DNA of 64,000 nt, from contig JAIYAC010000001.1 in assembly GCA_027489245.1 (NCBI GenBank), positions 18,681 to 82,680 of the forward strand. Direction: 5' to 3'. Positions 1 through 8,411 of the stretch are shown piece by piece. Below the pieces are notes generated by a model. The model saw nothing but the letters and a program-made list of their open reading frames with translations. It was not told the origin of the DNA and made no database searches. Source of the stretch: Neisseriaceae bacterium. GTDB taxonomy: Bacteria; Pseudomonadota; Gammaproteobacteria; Burkholderiales; Chromobacteriaceae. Position 1 is the stretch's first letter, and every line of letters starts with the position of its first letter. The position numbers and the translations under genes were made by a program.

Positions 1-503
1 TGTACGCACAGCTCTTGCGCGCCGCCTTGCTGGATGGCGTGGGCGCATTCCAGCGTCAGGCTGGTGTCTTCGTAGCCCAGGCGCATTTTGGCGGTAACTG
101 GCGTGCTGGCGGGCACGGCACTGCGTACGGCCTGCACGATGCTATAAAGAACGTCGGGCTCTTTCAGCAATACCGCACCACCACGGTGCCTGTTAACGGT
201 AGGCGCCGGGCAGCCAAAGTTCAGGTCTATGCCCACCGCCCCCATTTCGGCCGCCCGCACGGCGTTCTGGGCCAGCCATTCCGGCTCGGAGCCCAGCAGC
301 TGCACGCGCACCGGCACCCCACAGCGCGTGGCCGAAGCAGTTTGCAGCTCGGGGGCCAGCCGTTCGAACGTGCGCACCGGCAGCAGCGAGTTGGTCACGC
401 GCACAAACTCGGTCACGCACAGGTCGATGCCGCCAATACGCGTCAGGACATCACGCATGATGTCGTCTACCAGGCCCTCCATGGGGGCTAGTACAATTTT
501 CAT
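1..503 (-). CDS. dusC: tRNA-dihydrouridine(16) synthase DusC (3' part beyond window)
   Basis: FMN-dependent enzyme that reduces uridine to dihydrouridine in the tRNA D-loop. The ATG is at 503-501, and the frame stays open to the left edge, so about 167 N-terminal residues are visible. The start [10 protein letters not shown] and the segment VTEFVRV match the DusC branch of the Dus family. NFGCPAPTV carries the expected catalytic cysteine and is followed by GGAVLLK. The C-terminal helical domain lies outside the window. It is divergent from the GNAT gene, with only 30 bp between the two starts. Family assignment is firm; the C branch (against A or B) rests on the N-terminal wording. Confidence 0.9.
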   Translation of the reverse strand, partial: MKIVLAPMEGLVDDIMRDVLTRIGGIDLCVTEFVRVTNSLLPVRTFERLAPELQTASATRCGVPVRVQLLGSEPEWLAQNAVRAAEMGAVGIDLNFGCPAPTVNRHRGGAVLLKEPDVLYSIVQAVRSAVPASTPVTAKMRLGYEDTSLTLECAHAIQQGGAQELCV

Positions 504-533
504 GTTTACCGCCAGTACTTAAGGAGCAGCGCA

Positions 534-1019
534 TTGTATACAAGCACGCCACCCGACACCACGCCGGCAGGCATGACCCTGCGCCAGGGCGACGCGAGCG
601 ACATCCCCGACGCCCTGCCCTTGCTGGCGGCGTACCGGGCGTTTTATGGCCTGCCCACCGACAACGCGGCGCTGGCAGACTACCTGCAGGCACGCCTGGC
701 AGCCGGCGAAGCCACGCTATGGCTGGCTAGCGTGCCGGCGCACCCCGTGGCCGTGGCACTGTGCTACCGGGGCTATTCCACCCTGAGCCTGGCGCGCAAC
801 GACCTGCTGCATGACTTGTATGTTGCACCCGACTGGCGCCGGCAGGGCCTCGCGGCGGCACTGCTGCGGGCCATCCAGCGGAGCATTCCGCCCGGCGGCA
901 GCCTGTGGCTGGAGACGGCACACAGCAACCACAGCGCGCAGGCACTCTATCTGGGGCTGGGTTTTGTGCCGGATAACGCTTTTCTGACCATGAGCTGGCA
1001 GCGCCCGGCTGATTTGTGA
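534..1019 (+). CDS. GNAT-family N-acetyltransferase
   Basis: A 161-residue single-domain acetyltransferase. The acetyl-CoA binding segment is visible as LYVAPDWRRQGLAAALL (V-x-x-x-x-R-x-x-G-x-A), followed by ALYLGLGFVP, the usual C-terminal strand of the fold. Substrate is unknown. I place the start at TTG 534 because AAGGAG (521-526) lies 7 nt upstream; the alternative ATG at 573 has no comparable site. It is followed after 48 bp by a DUF1653 gene, and the intergenic gap holds one copy of the GCGGCCAAC repeat word (1043-1051). Confidence 0.8.
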   Translation: MYTSTPPDTTPAGMTLRQGDASDIPDALPLLAAYRAFYGLPTDNAALADYLQARLAAGEATLWLASVPAHPVAVALCYRGYSTLSLARNDLLHDLYVAPDWRRQGLAAALLRAIQRSIPPGGSLWLETAHSNHSAQALYLGLGFVPDNAFLTMSWQRPADL

Positions 1020-1067
1020 AGCCGCCCGCAACACGGCACAATGCGGCCAACTTTGCAGGAGCCCGCC

Positions 1068-1301
1068 ATGACCACCGACATTACCTTGCCCCCGCTGGGG
1101 CGTTACCAGCACTACAAAGGCAACCTTTACCAGCTGATCGACTTTGCCCGTCACAGCGAAAGCCACGAGCTGATGGCGGTATACCGCCCGCTATACGGTG
1201 ACATGGGGCTGTGGGTGCGACCGCTGGCCATGTTTTGTGAGCAAGTCACCATTGATGGCGTGGCCCAGCAGCGCTTTCGCCTGCTGGACACCCCGTGCTG
1301 A
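1068..1301 (+). CDS. DUF1653-family protein
   Basis: A 77-residue protein with the DUF1653 pattern: LGRYQHYKGNLY near the start, then ELMAVYRPLYGD and LWVRPLAMFCE. The function of this family is not established; members are small, soluble, and probably beta-rich. ATG 1068 is chosen over the earlier in-frame ATG at 1041 because AGGAG (1057-1061) sits 6 nt upstream of 1068. Its stop lies inside the start of the following deacetylase gene (7-bp overlap), so the two are probably translationally coupled. Confidence 0.75.
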   Translation: MTTDITLPPLGRYQHYKGNLYQLIDFARHSESHELMAVYRPLYGDMGLWVRPLAMFCEQVTIDGVAQQRFRLLDTPC

Positions 1302-2200
1302 TCTACCGTACCGACCAGTTCCCCCTGCCGCTGCCGGCCGGCCACCGTTTTCCGGCAGAAAAGTACGCACTACTAGGCCAGGCCGTTGCCAGCATGGCGC
1401 CAGATCGGCTGGCTGAAGCGCCCGCCGCCACACCGGCCGAGCTGATGCTGGCGCACGATGCCGACTACGTTGGCCGCATGCTGGATGGCAGCGTGGCACC
1501 GGCCATCATGCGTGAAATCGGCCTGCCGTGGAGCGCCGCCTTGGTGGAGCGCAGCCGGCGCTCGGTGGGGGCCACGCTGGCAGCAGCACGCAGCGCCCTG
1601 CTGTATGGTGCCGGCGTGAATCTGGCCGGTGGCACCCACCACGCCGGCCACGCCAAAGGCGGCGGTTTTTGCGTGTTCAACGATGTCGCAGTCAGCATTC
1701 GTGTGTTGCAGCAAGAAGGCCTGATTCGCCGCGCCGCCGTTATCGACCTGGACGTGCACCAGGGCAACGGCACCGCCGAGCTGTTTAGCGGCGACGCCCG
1801 CGTGTTTACCCTGTCCCTGCACGGGGAAAAGAACTTCCCCTTCCGCCGCGTGGCCTCTACGCTGGATATCAACCTGGCGGATGGCACGGGCGACGCCGAC
1901 TATCTGGCCGCGCTGGCGCAGGCCCTGGCCACGCTGGCCGCGCGCTTTCAGCCGGATATCGTGTTTTACCTGGCCGGTGCCGACCCCTACAGCGGCGACC
2001 GCCTGGGCCGGCTAAACCTGAGCCTGGCCGGCCTGCAGCAGCGCGATGTCTGCGTTTTTGACCTGTGCGAACAAAAACAATGGCCACTGGCTGTGATGAT
2101 GGCCGGCGGCTATGCTGTACCCATCACGGATACAGTCGCCATACATTGCCAAACCGTGCGTGCCCTGCTGGCACGCCACCACCTGAAAGGAGCTTGCTGA
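1295..2200 (+). CDS. Histone deacetylase-family (class II-like) deacetylase
   Basis: Zinc-dependent deacetylase or amidohydrolase of the arginase/HDAC fold, 301 residues. The paired active-site histidines are in GGTHHAGHAKGG (His115, His116). The zinc ligands are predicted as Asp153 and His155 in DLDVHQGNGT and Asp230 in AGADPYSGDRLG. Bacterial members act on acetylated polyamines, lysine side chains or other small amides; the substrate here cannot be told. It starts with GTG at 1295 inside the end of the DUF1653 gene, and its TGA overlaps the ATG of msrA (ATGA at 2197-2202 region), so DUF1653, deacetylase and msrA form a coupled operon. Confidence 0.88.
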   Translation: MLIYRTDQFPLPLPAGHRFPAEKYALLGQAVASMAPDRLAEAPAATPAELMLAHDADYVGRMLDGSVAPAIMREIGLPWSAALVERSRRSVGATLAAARSALLYGAGVNLAGGTHHAGHAKGGGFCVFNDVAVSIRVLQQEGLIRRAAVIDLDVHQGNGTAELFSGDARVFTLSLHGEKNFPFRRVASTLDINLADGTGDADYLAALAQALATLAARFQPDIVFYLAGADPYSGDRLGRLNLSLAGLQQRDVCVFDLCEQKQWPLAVMMAGGYAVPITDTVAIHCQTVRALLARHHLKGAC

Positions 2201-2739
2201 TGAATATCGCCAAAGCCACGTTTGCCGGTGGGTGCTTCTGGTGCACCGAAGCCGTGTTCCGCCAGCTGCAAGGCGTAAACGCCGTGATACCCGGCTATAT
2301 AGATGGCCACCTGGCCGACCCGGACTACGAAAGCGTATGCCGCGGCGACAGCGGCCACGCCGAGGCGATCGAGCTGCACTACCAGCCCGACACCATCAGC
2401 TACGCCACCTTGCTGCAGGTGTTTTTCCTGACGCATGACCCCACCACGCCAAACCGGCAGGGGCATGATGTGGGCACGCAGTACCGCTCGGCCATTTATA
2501 CGCATAGCGACAGCCAGCAGCAGGAAGCATTGGCCTTCATCCAGCAGCTGGATGCCAGCGGCGATTACCCCGCCGCCATCGTCACCGACGTCAAACCTGC
2601 CAGCCACTTTTACCCGGCCGAGGCCTATCACCACGATTACTATGCGCGCAACCAGAGCGCGGGCTACTGCCAGGTGGTGATCGCACCCAAGCTGCTCAAG
2701 CTGTACCGCAGCGCACCAGCCCTGCTGAAAGCCCGCTAG
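2200..2739 (+). CDS. msrA: Peptide methionine (S)-S-oxide reductase MsrA
   Basis: Repairs oxidised methionine (S epimer) in proteins. The protein is 179 residues. The catalytic motif GCFWC (residues 11-15) follows MNIAKATFAG, with Cys12 as nucleophile. Later family segments QVFFLTHDPTTPNRQG and DVGTQYRSAIY are present. The start ATG at 2200 overlaps the deacetylase stop and has AAAGGAG just upstream. The gene ends the small operon; a 105-bp gap separates it from the kinase. Confidence 0.95.
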   Translation: MNIAKATFAGGCFWCTEAVFRQLQGVNAVIPGYIDGHLADPDYESVCRGDSGHAEAIELHYQPDTISYATLLQVFFLTHDPTTPNRQGHDVGTQYRSAIYTHSDSQQQEALAFIQQLDASGDYPAAIVTDVKPASHFYPAEAYHHDYYARNQSAGYCQVVIAPKLLKLYRSAPALLKAR

Positions 2740-2844
2740 ACAAGCACGCCACGCCTGGCCGGCCGCCCCGGCCAGGCGCATGTCAATTGCAGATTAATGC
2801 CTATCCTGCGTTACAATTAGCCCCCCGATACCGTAGCGGCCACC

Positions 2845-5136
2845 ATGACCCCTAGCGAGCACGCCCCGGCCAACACTGGTTTTTTTCGCATCCGGCAATG
2901 GCCACACCTTGTCAAAGAGCTGCCCTGGCGGGTAAAAGGCACCTTCTTGCTACTGTGGGCCTTGTTGTCCATGGCCATTCTGGTGGTGGCGATCCTGCTG
3001 ACCGAAGAAAGCCGGCAACAACAGTTTGACGCTGCCAGCCTGCATATCAAAAAAACGCTGGAAGAACGCCTGCTGATCTGCGAAACCGCCGTGTACGGTT
3101 TTACCGAGCTGTCTGCGGCCAACTATGGCATGGACAAGCTGCGCTTTCGCCAGTACGCCCAGGGCATAGGCAACCGCTACCCGTATATCTACCTGATGGG
3201 CTTCCAGCCCAAGGTCAGCCTGGCCGAGCGCGAAAACTACGAGGCGTCGATCAGCTTTCAGCGTTACCAGCCGTTTTTCATCAAAGACTATCAAGGCAGC
3301 GGTGACCCGGGTTGGTTGAACAACCAGCTATGGCGCCCCTCCCCCGCCAGGCCATTTTACATTCCGCTCGTGGATGCCGAGCCGCCTGCGGCCAACCAGT
3401 ACAGCTATATGCAGGGCCTGGATATCCTGCAGGATGCCATCCTGGGCCCTGCCGTACAGCGGGCTATCCGTAGCAGCGATATTGAAATCACCCAGCCCTA
3501 CCAGATGCGCGAAGGCGGCCACGGCTTTGGCTTTGTCAAAGCCATCTACGCCGAAGGCGTGGCACCGGCATCGCCGGACGAGCGCATCAGCGCCGCCATC
3601 GGGGTGATTACGGTCGGCATAAAGGCCGAAACGCTGCTCGCCATGCAAAGCGGCAACACCCAGCAGCTCAGCATCCGCCTGCTACCCACCCTGCCCACCC
3701 AGACCAGCCCTGCCATCAACATCCGGCCACCGCAAGGCGCGCAAAGTGCCAGCTGGCTCAGCGACTGGCTGTTTCCGGCGCGCTATACCGAGGTATCGAT
3801 AGACCGCGACTACTTCCCGTACAAGCTATCCATCACGCGGCCAACCTCGCCGGGGCATATCCCCTGGTACCTGTACGCGCTGGCCATGGGCGCCTCGGCG
3901 CTGATCAACGCCTTGCTGCTGCTGATCGCCGCATCGCAGCACAACGAGCGCATGCAGCGCGAGCACTACCACGACACGCTGCACCGTGAACGGCAGCAAG
4001 CCATGGTGACGCTGGAAAATATCGACGACGCGGTGCTGGTCATGAGCCGCGACCTGCAGGTGGAATACCTGAACCCCAAAGCAGCCCTGCTACTTAATAC
4101 TGCGGCACCGCTGGCTATTGGCCGGCAAGTGAGCGAGCTATGGCGCCTGCGCTTCGACCTGGCCAGGGAAGCCATGCTGGACCCGCTGCAAAGCTGCCTG
4201 GCCAGTGGCCAGAAAGTCGACCTGCCAGAGAACGCCTACATCGACCAGGGTGGCAAGGTTTTCTACGTAGAAGGCACCGTCTCGCCGCTGCCGGGGCCGG
4301 ATGGCATCATGCGCGGGCTGGTCATTACCTTTCGCGACATGGCCCCCCTGCGCCAGCGCATGGCCGAGGCGCTGGAGCGCAGTGAAGAGCGGCTAAAACA
4401 GCACCAGGCCGAGCTGGCACGCGTGGCGCGTATCAACACCCTGGGCGAGATGACCTCGGGCATTGCCCACGAAATCAACCAGCCGCTGTCGGCCATCGTC
4501 AGCTACAACGAAGCCTGCCTCGGGCTGCTGGAAGACGAAGAGCCTGACCGCATCCTGCTGATTACCGCCTTGCGCTCATCGGTAAAACAGGCGCAACGGG
4601 CTGGGCATATCGTGAAAAAACTAAGAGAATTCGTGGCCAGCAAGCAGACCGAGTTCTCGGCGGTAGACCTGAACCAGGCCGTGCTGAACATTGTCACCCT
4701 GATCGAGCCCGAGCTGCGTGGCCATCAGGTACAGGTTAAAACCGACCTGGCCAGCGCCCTGCCACTGGTATTTGCCGATACCATCCAGGTCGAACAAGTC
4801 ATCCTGAACCTGTGCAAGAATGCCATGGAAGCCATGATGGAAACCCCTGGCGAGCACCGGCTGTTCCTGTACAGCGAGCAGCGTGGCCACCGCGTGCGCG
4901 TCGGCGTGCGCGACAATGGGCCGGGCATGCCGGAAGACGTGCTACAGCGCATCTTCCAGCCGTTTTTCAGCTCCAAGGCACAGGGCATGGGCCTGGGGCT
5001 CACCATCAGCCATACCATTATTGAAAACATGGAAGGCGTACTGTGTGCAGACAACCTGCCCTCTGGCGGCGCAGAGTTTTATTTCGAACTACCGGTAATG
5101 AATACCGCCTATGAAAGCGAAGGAGTGAGTGTGTAA
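2845..5136 (+). CDS. CHASE-domain sensor histidine kinase
   Basis: Membrane sensor of 763 residues. It has one transmembrane helix near residues 33-53, a periplasmic CHASE-type sensor (about 55-330, with the typical YPYIYLMGFQP stretch), a second helix near 345-367, and a PAS segment (about 385-500). A short coiled linker leads to a HisKA domain with the phosphoacceptor at His542 (GIAHEINQPLSAI), then an HATPase_c domain with N box NLCKNAMEAM and G boxes DNGPGMPED and GMGLGLTIS. The ligand is unknown; CHASE domains bind small extracellular molecules. Its stop overlaps the regulator start by one base (TAATG). Two GCGGCCAAC words lie in the sensor part. Confidence 0.92.
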   Translation: MTPSEHAPANTGFFRIRQWPHLVKELPWRVKGTFLLLWALLSMAILVVAILLTEESRQQQFDAASLHIKKTLEERLLICETAVYGFTELSAANYGMDKLRFRQYAQGIGNRYPYIYLMGFQPKVSLAERENYEASISFQRYQPFFIKDYQGSGDPGWLNNQLWRPSPARPFYIPLVDAEPPAANQYSYMQGLDILQDAILGPAVQRAIRSSDIEITQPYQMREGGHGFGFVKAIYAEGVAPASPDERISAAIGVITVGIKAETLLAMQSGNTQQLSIRLLPTLPTQTSPAINIRPPQGAQSASWLSDWLFPARYTEVSIDRDYFPYKLSITRPTSPGHIPWYLYALAMGASALINALLLLIAASQHNERMQREHYHDTLHRERQQAMVTLENIDDAVLVMSRDLQVEYLNPKAALLLNTAAPLAIGRQVSELWRLRFDLAREAMLDPLQSCLASGQKVDLPENAYIDQGGKVFYVEGTVSPLPGPDGIMRGLVITFRDMAPLRQRMAEALERSEERLKQHQAELARVARINTLGEMTSGIAHEINQPLSAIVSYNEACLGLLEDEEPDRILLITALRSSVKQAQRAGHIVKKLREFVASKQTEFSAVDLNQAVLNIVTLIEPELRGHQVQVKTDLASALPLVFADTIQVEQVILNLCKNAMEAMMETPGEHRLFLYSEQRGHRVRVGVRDNGPGMPEDVLQRIFQPFFSSKAQGMGLGLTISHTIIENMEGVLCADNLPSGGAEFYFELPVMNTAYESEGVSV

Positions 5137-5783
5137 TGGCATCCATGACCCCAACGATTTTTGTCATCGATGACGACCCGGCGGTACGGGACTCGCTAGC
5201 TTTGCTCATCGGCACCCAAGGCTTGCGCGTACAAACTTTCGAGCATGCCGAAGCCTTTCTGGAGAAATTCCGCCCGGACGAAATCGGCTGCCTGGTACTG
5301 GATATCCGCATGCCGCAAACCTCGGGCCTGGCCCTGCAGGACATGCTGAACCTGCAAAACATCCAGATGCCCATCATCTTCATCACCGGCCACGGTGACC
5401 TGGAAGAATGCCGCCGCGCGTTTCGCGGTGGTGCAGTAGATTTCCTGACCAAGCCCATCAACGCACTGCAACTGTTGGAAAGCCTGAAAAAAGCCATCCG
5501 CATCAGCATCCAGCAGCAAAAGCAAGAGGCAGAAACACAGGAAGTGCGCCAGAAACTGGAGCGCATTACCGAACGCGAGCGCCTGATCCTGCGCTATGTG
5601 GCCGAGGGCCGCTCCAGCAAGGAAATCGCCAAGGAGCTGGCGCTCTCGCCGCGCACGGTGGAAGCCCACCGCGCCAAGCTGTTTGAAAAACTGGACATCA
5701 ACTCGCTGGCCGAGCTGGTGCGTTTTTACCTGAAGGCACTGGACGCCGTACAACCCGTGCCCGCGCAAGACACTACACCATGA
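5136..5783 (+). CDS. FixJ/NarL-type response regulator
   Basis: Cognate regulator of the preceding kinase, 215 residues. The receiver domain (1-125) has acidic residues IDDDP, the phosphorylated Asp56 in LVLDIRMP, FITGHGD and the conserved lysine in LTKPI. The C-terminal LuxR-type helix-turn-helix (about 140-205) reads ITERERLILRYVAEG and SSKEIAKELALSPRTVEAHR. Its TGA overlaps the ATG of nadK by 4 bp, so kinase, regulator, NAD kinase and recN appear to be one transcript. Target genes cannot be read from the window. Confidence 0.93.
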   Translation: MASMTPTIFVIDDDPAVRDSLALLIGTQGLRVQTFEHAEAFLEKFRPDEIGCLVLDIRMPQTSGLALQDMLNLQNIQMPIIFITGHGDLEECRRAFRGGAVDFLTKPINALQLLESLKKAIRISIQQQKQEAETQEVRQKLERITERERLILRYVAEGRSSKEIAKELALSPRTVEAHRAKLFEKLDINSLAELVRFYLKALDAVQPVPAQDTTP

Positions 5784-6655
5784 CCCGTCTGTTCAACAAA
5801 ATCGGCCTGGTGGCACGCCACAGCAAGCCGCAGATCATCGAATCGCTGCTGAAGTTGGCCGCACACCTAACCAGCCGTGGCTTTCATATCGTGGTAGATG
5901 CTGAAAGCTGCGCCGGCCTGGAAAGCGGCAACTACCCGGTAGTAGAGCGTGTCGACCTGGGCAAGCTGGCCGACCTGGTTATCGTGCTGGGCGGCGATGG
6001 CACCATGCTGTCGGTAGCCCGCGTGCTGGCGCCCTACCGCGTACCGCTGGTCGGCATCAACCAGGGGCGGCTGGGCTTCATGACCGATATCTCGCTGCAC
6101 GAAATGCTGGACGCCATCGACCGCATTCTGGATGGCCAGTTTGTGCCCGAGGAGCGCATCCTGCTGCAAGCCTCGGTGATACGCGAAGACGCCGAAATCG
6201 CCAGCGCCCTGGCCTTTAACGATGTGGTGATCAGCCGCGGCGCGCTGGGCTCCATGATCGAGTTCGAAGTGTTTGTGGACAACCAGTTTGTCTACAGCCA
6301 ACGCTCTGATGGCCTGATCATCAGCACGCCTACCGGTTCTACGGCTTACTCGCTGGCGTCCGGCGGGCCCATCCTGCACCCCACCCTGCAGGCGGTGGCC
6401 CTGGTGCCGATCTGCCCGCAGTCCCTCAGCAACCGCCCCATTGCCATCAGCAATAGCTGCGAGGTGGCCTTCATGCTCACGCGCGGCCTGGACGCCCGCG
6501 TGCACTTCGACGGCCAGTCGCACTGCGACCTGATGGAAATGGACCGCGTCATCGTACGCAGCTACCGCAACACGCTGAAGCTGCTGCACCCCATCGGCTA
6601 CAACTACTACGACATGCTGCGGCACAAGCTCCACTGGGGCGAGCGCCTGCTGTGA
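5780..6655 (+). CDS. nadK: NAD kinase
   Basis: Phosphorylates NAD to NADP in the cytoplasm. The protein is 291 residues, usual for proteobacterial NadK. The start MTRLFNKIGLVARHSKP is typical. The substrate motif GGDGT is at residues 71-75, followed by GRLGFMTDI and the second family motif TPTGSTAYSLASGGP. Translational coupling to a response regulator upstream is unusual; nadK-recN adjacency downstream is common. Confidence 0.97.
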   Translation: MTRLFNKIGLVARHSKPQIIESLLKLAAHLTSRGFHIVVDAESCAGLESGNYPVVERVDLGKLADLVIVLGGDGTMLSVARVLAPYRVPLVGINQGRLGFMTDISLHEMLDAIDRILDGQFVPEERILLQASVIREDAEIASALAFNDVVISRGALGSMIEFEVFVDNQFVYSQRSDGLIISTPTGSTAYSLASGGPILHPTLQAVALVPICPQSLSNRPIAISNSCEVAFMLTRGLDARVHFDGQSHCDLMEMDRVIVRSYRNTLKLLHPIGYNYYDMLRHKLHWGERLL

Positions 6656-6664
6656 GATAACACC

Positions 6665-8326
6665 ATGCTGCTTACGCTCAACGTCAAAGACTTTGTCATC
6701 GTGGACCAGCTGCAGCTGGAGTTCGAGCCCGGCTTTACCGTCCTGACCGGTGAAACCGGCGCCGGCAAATCCATCATGCTGGACGCGCTGGGCCTGCTGC
6801 TGGGCGACCGCGCCGAGGCCGGCCAGATACGCGACGGCGCCGACCGTGCCGAAATCAGCGCCAGCTTTGATATTGCCCGCCAGCCAGACCTGCAAGCCTG
6901 GCTGGCTGACAATGCCCTGTCCGGCGACGATAGCGAGCTGTTGATCCGCCGCCTGGTAGACCGCAATGGCCGCTCGCGCAGCTTTATCAATGGCCAGCAA
7001 GCCACCCAGAGCCAGCTCAAGAGCATGGGCGAATACCTGGTCGACATCCACGGCCAACATGCCCACCAGTCGCTGGTACGGCCCGAGATGCAACGCGGCC
7101 TGCTGGACGCCTACGCCGGCGCCAGCCAGCTGTCGCGGGATGTACGCGCCGCCTGGCAAGACTGGCAGCACGCCCGCAAAGCGCGCGAAGACGCCGAAAA
7201 GCGCCAGCGCGAATCCGAAGTGGAACGCGAACGCCTGACCTGGCAAATCGGCGAGCTGGCCGAGCTGGCGCTGCAAGCCGACGAATGGCCGCAGCTGAAC
7301 CAGCAGCACTCGCGCCTGGCCAATGCGGCCGAGCTGGCGCAATCGGCGCAGTCGGCGGTAGATGTGTTGTCCGATATGGACGGCAACTGCCTGTCGCTGC
7401 TATCGCAGGTACAAAACCGGCTAGGCAAGCTGTCCGGCTTCGATCCGCGCCTGGCCGAATCGCTGGCGCTACTGGACTCGGTAGACGCCGAGCTGCGCGA
7501 GGTGGTGTACAGCCTGCGCGACTACGGCAGCAGCTTTGACGACGACCCGCAGCAGCTGGTGCAGGTAGAAGCCCGCATCGACGCGCTGATGAGCATGGCC
7601 CGCAAGTACCGCTGCCAGCCGGAAGACCTGCCCAAAAAACTGGCCGACTGGGAAGCACAGTTGGCCGCACTGGAAGCCGCCACCGACCAGGAAGCCCTGG
7701 CCACCGCCGAAGCCGCCGCGCTGGCGCGCTACCGTGCCCAGGCCGAAAGCCTGTCTGGCAAACGCCGCCAGGCGGCCAGCGAGCTGTCGGCGCGCATCAG
7801 CACCGAAATGCAGCGCCTGGCCATGGAAGGCGCCCGCTTTGCCATCGAGCTATCCGCCGCCAGCGAGCCCACCGCCCACGGTCTGGAAACCATCGAATAC
7901 CTGGTAGCGGCCAACCAGGGCAGCACCCTGCGCCCGCTGGCCAAGGTAGCGTCTGGCGGCGAGCTGTCGCGCATCAGCCTGGCCATGCAGGTGGTGATCA
8001 GCCAGGTGGCCAGCGTGCCGACGCTGATTTTTGACGAGGTGGATGTCGGCATAGGCGGCCGCGTAGCCGAGGTGGTAGGCAAGCTACTCAAACAGCTGGG
8101 CCAGCGCTACCAGGTGCTGTGCGTTACCCACCTACCGCAGGTAGCCTCGTGTGGCGACCAGCACTGGCGCGTCAGCAAAAACAGCGCCGGCGGGCGCACG
8201 GTCAGCCGCATCAGCCCGCTGGACGGCGAAGGCCGCGTGCTGGAAATTGCCCGCATGCTGGGCGGCGAAGACATTACCGCCACCACACGCCAGCACGCCA
8301 GCGAGATGCTGGAAAGCAACGCCTGA
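6665..8326 (+). CDS. recN: DNA repair protein RecN
   Basis: SMC-like ATPase acting early in double-strand break repair. The protein is 553 residues. It opens with the half-ATPase MLLTLNVKDFVIVD and Walker A GETGAGKS (29-36). The middle (about 150-390) is charged coiled coil. The C-terminal half carries the signature SGGELSRISLAM and Walker B TLIFDEVDVGIGG, then CVTHLPQVAS. It starts 9 bp after nadK and is closed by a strong hairpin. No obvious LexA box was seen just upstream, as expected for a gene inside an operon. Confidence 0.97.
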   Translation: MLLTLNVKDFVIVDQLQLEFEPGFTVLTGETGAGKSIMLDALGLLLGDRAEAGQIRDGADRAEISASFDIARQPDLQAWLADNALSGDDSELLIRRLVDRNGRSRSFINGQQATQSQLKSMGEYLVDIHGQHAHQSLVRPEMQRGLLDAYAGASQLSRDVRAAWQDWQHARKAREDAEKRQRESEVERERLTWQIGELAELALQADEWPQLNQQHSRLANAAELAQSAQSAVDVLSDMDGNCLSLLSQVQNRLGKLSGFDPRLAESLALLDSVDAELREVVYSLRDYGSSFDDDPQQLVQVEARIDALMSMARKYRCQPEDLPKKLADWEAQLAALEAATDQEALATAEAAALARYRAQAESLSGKRRQAASELSARISTEMQRLAMEGARFAIELSAASEPTAHGLETIEYLVAANQGSTLRPLAKVASGGELSRISLAMQVVISQVASVPTLIFDEVDVGIGGRVAEVVGKLLKQLGQRYQVLCVTHLPQVASCGDQHWRVSKNSAGGRTVSRISPLDGEGRVLEIARMLGGEDITATTRQHASEMLESNA

Positions 8327-8343
8327 GTACGCTGCGCAAGGCA

Positions 8344-8386
8344 AAAGCACAAGGGCCTGTCGCCATGCGACAGGCCCTTGTGCTTT
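8344..8386. terminator. Strong bidirectional hairpin terminator after recN
   Basis: A perfect 20-bp stem (8344-8363 with 8367-8386) around a 3-nt loop. A-rich on the left and T-rich on the right, so it can serve recN from the left and the convergent minus-strand gene ending at 8412. Confidence 0.92.
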
Positions 8387-8411
8387 GTCAGGGTGCCCCC
8401 CGCCAGATGTC

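Noticed and set aside
5867..7342. Minus-strand open frame of 491 codons
   Set aside because: Shadow of nadK and recN, crossing the border between them; low-complexity Gln/Val/Ala composition.
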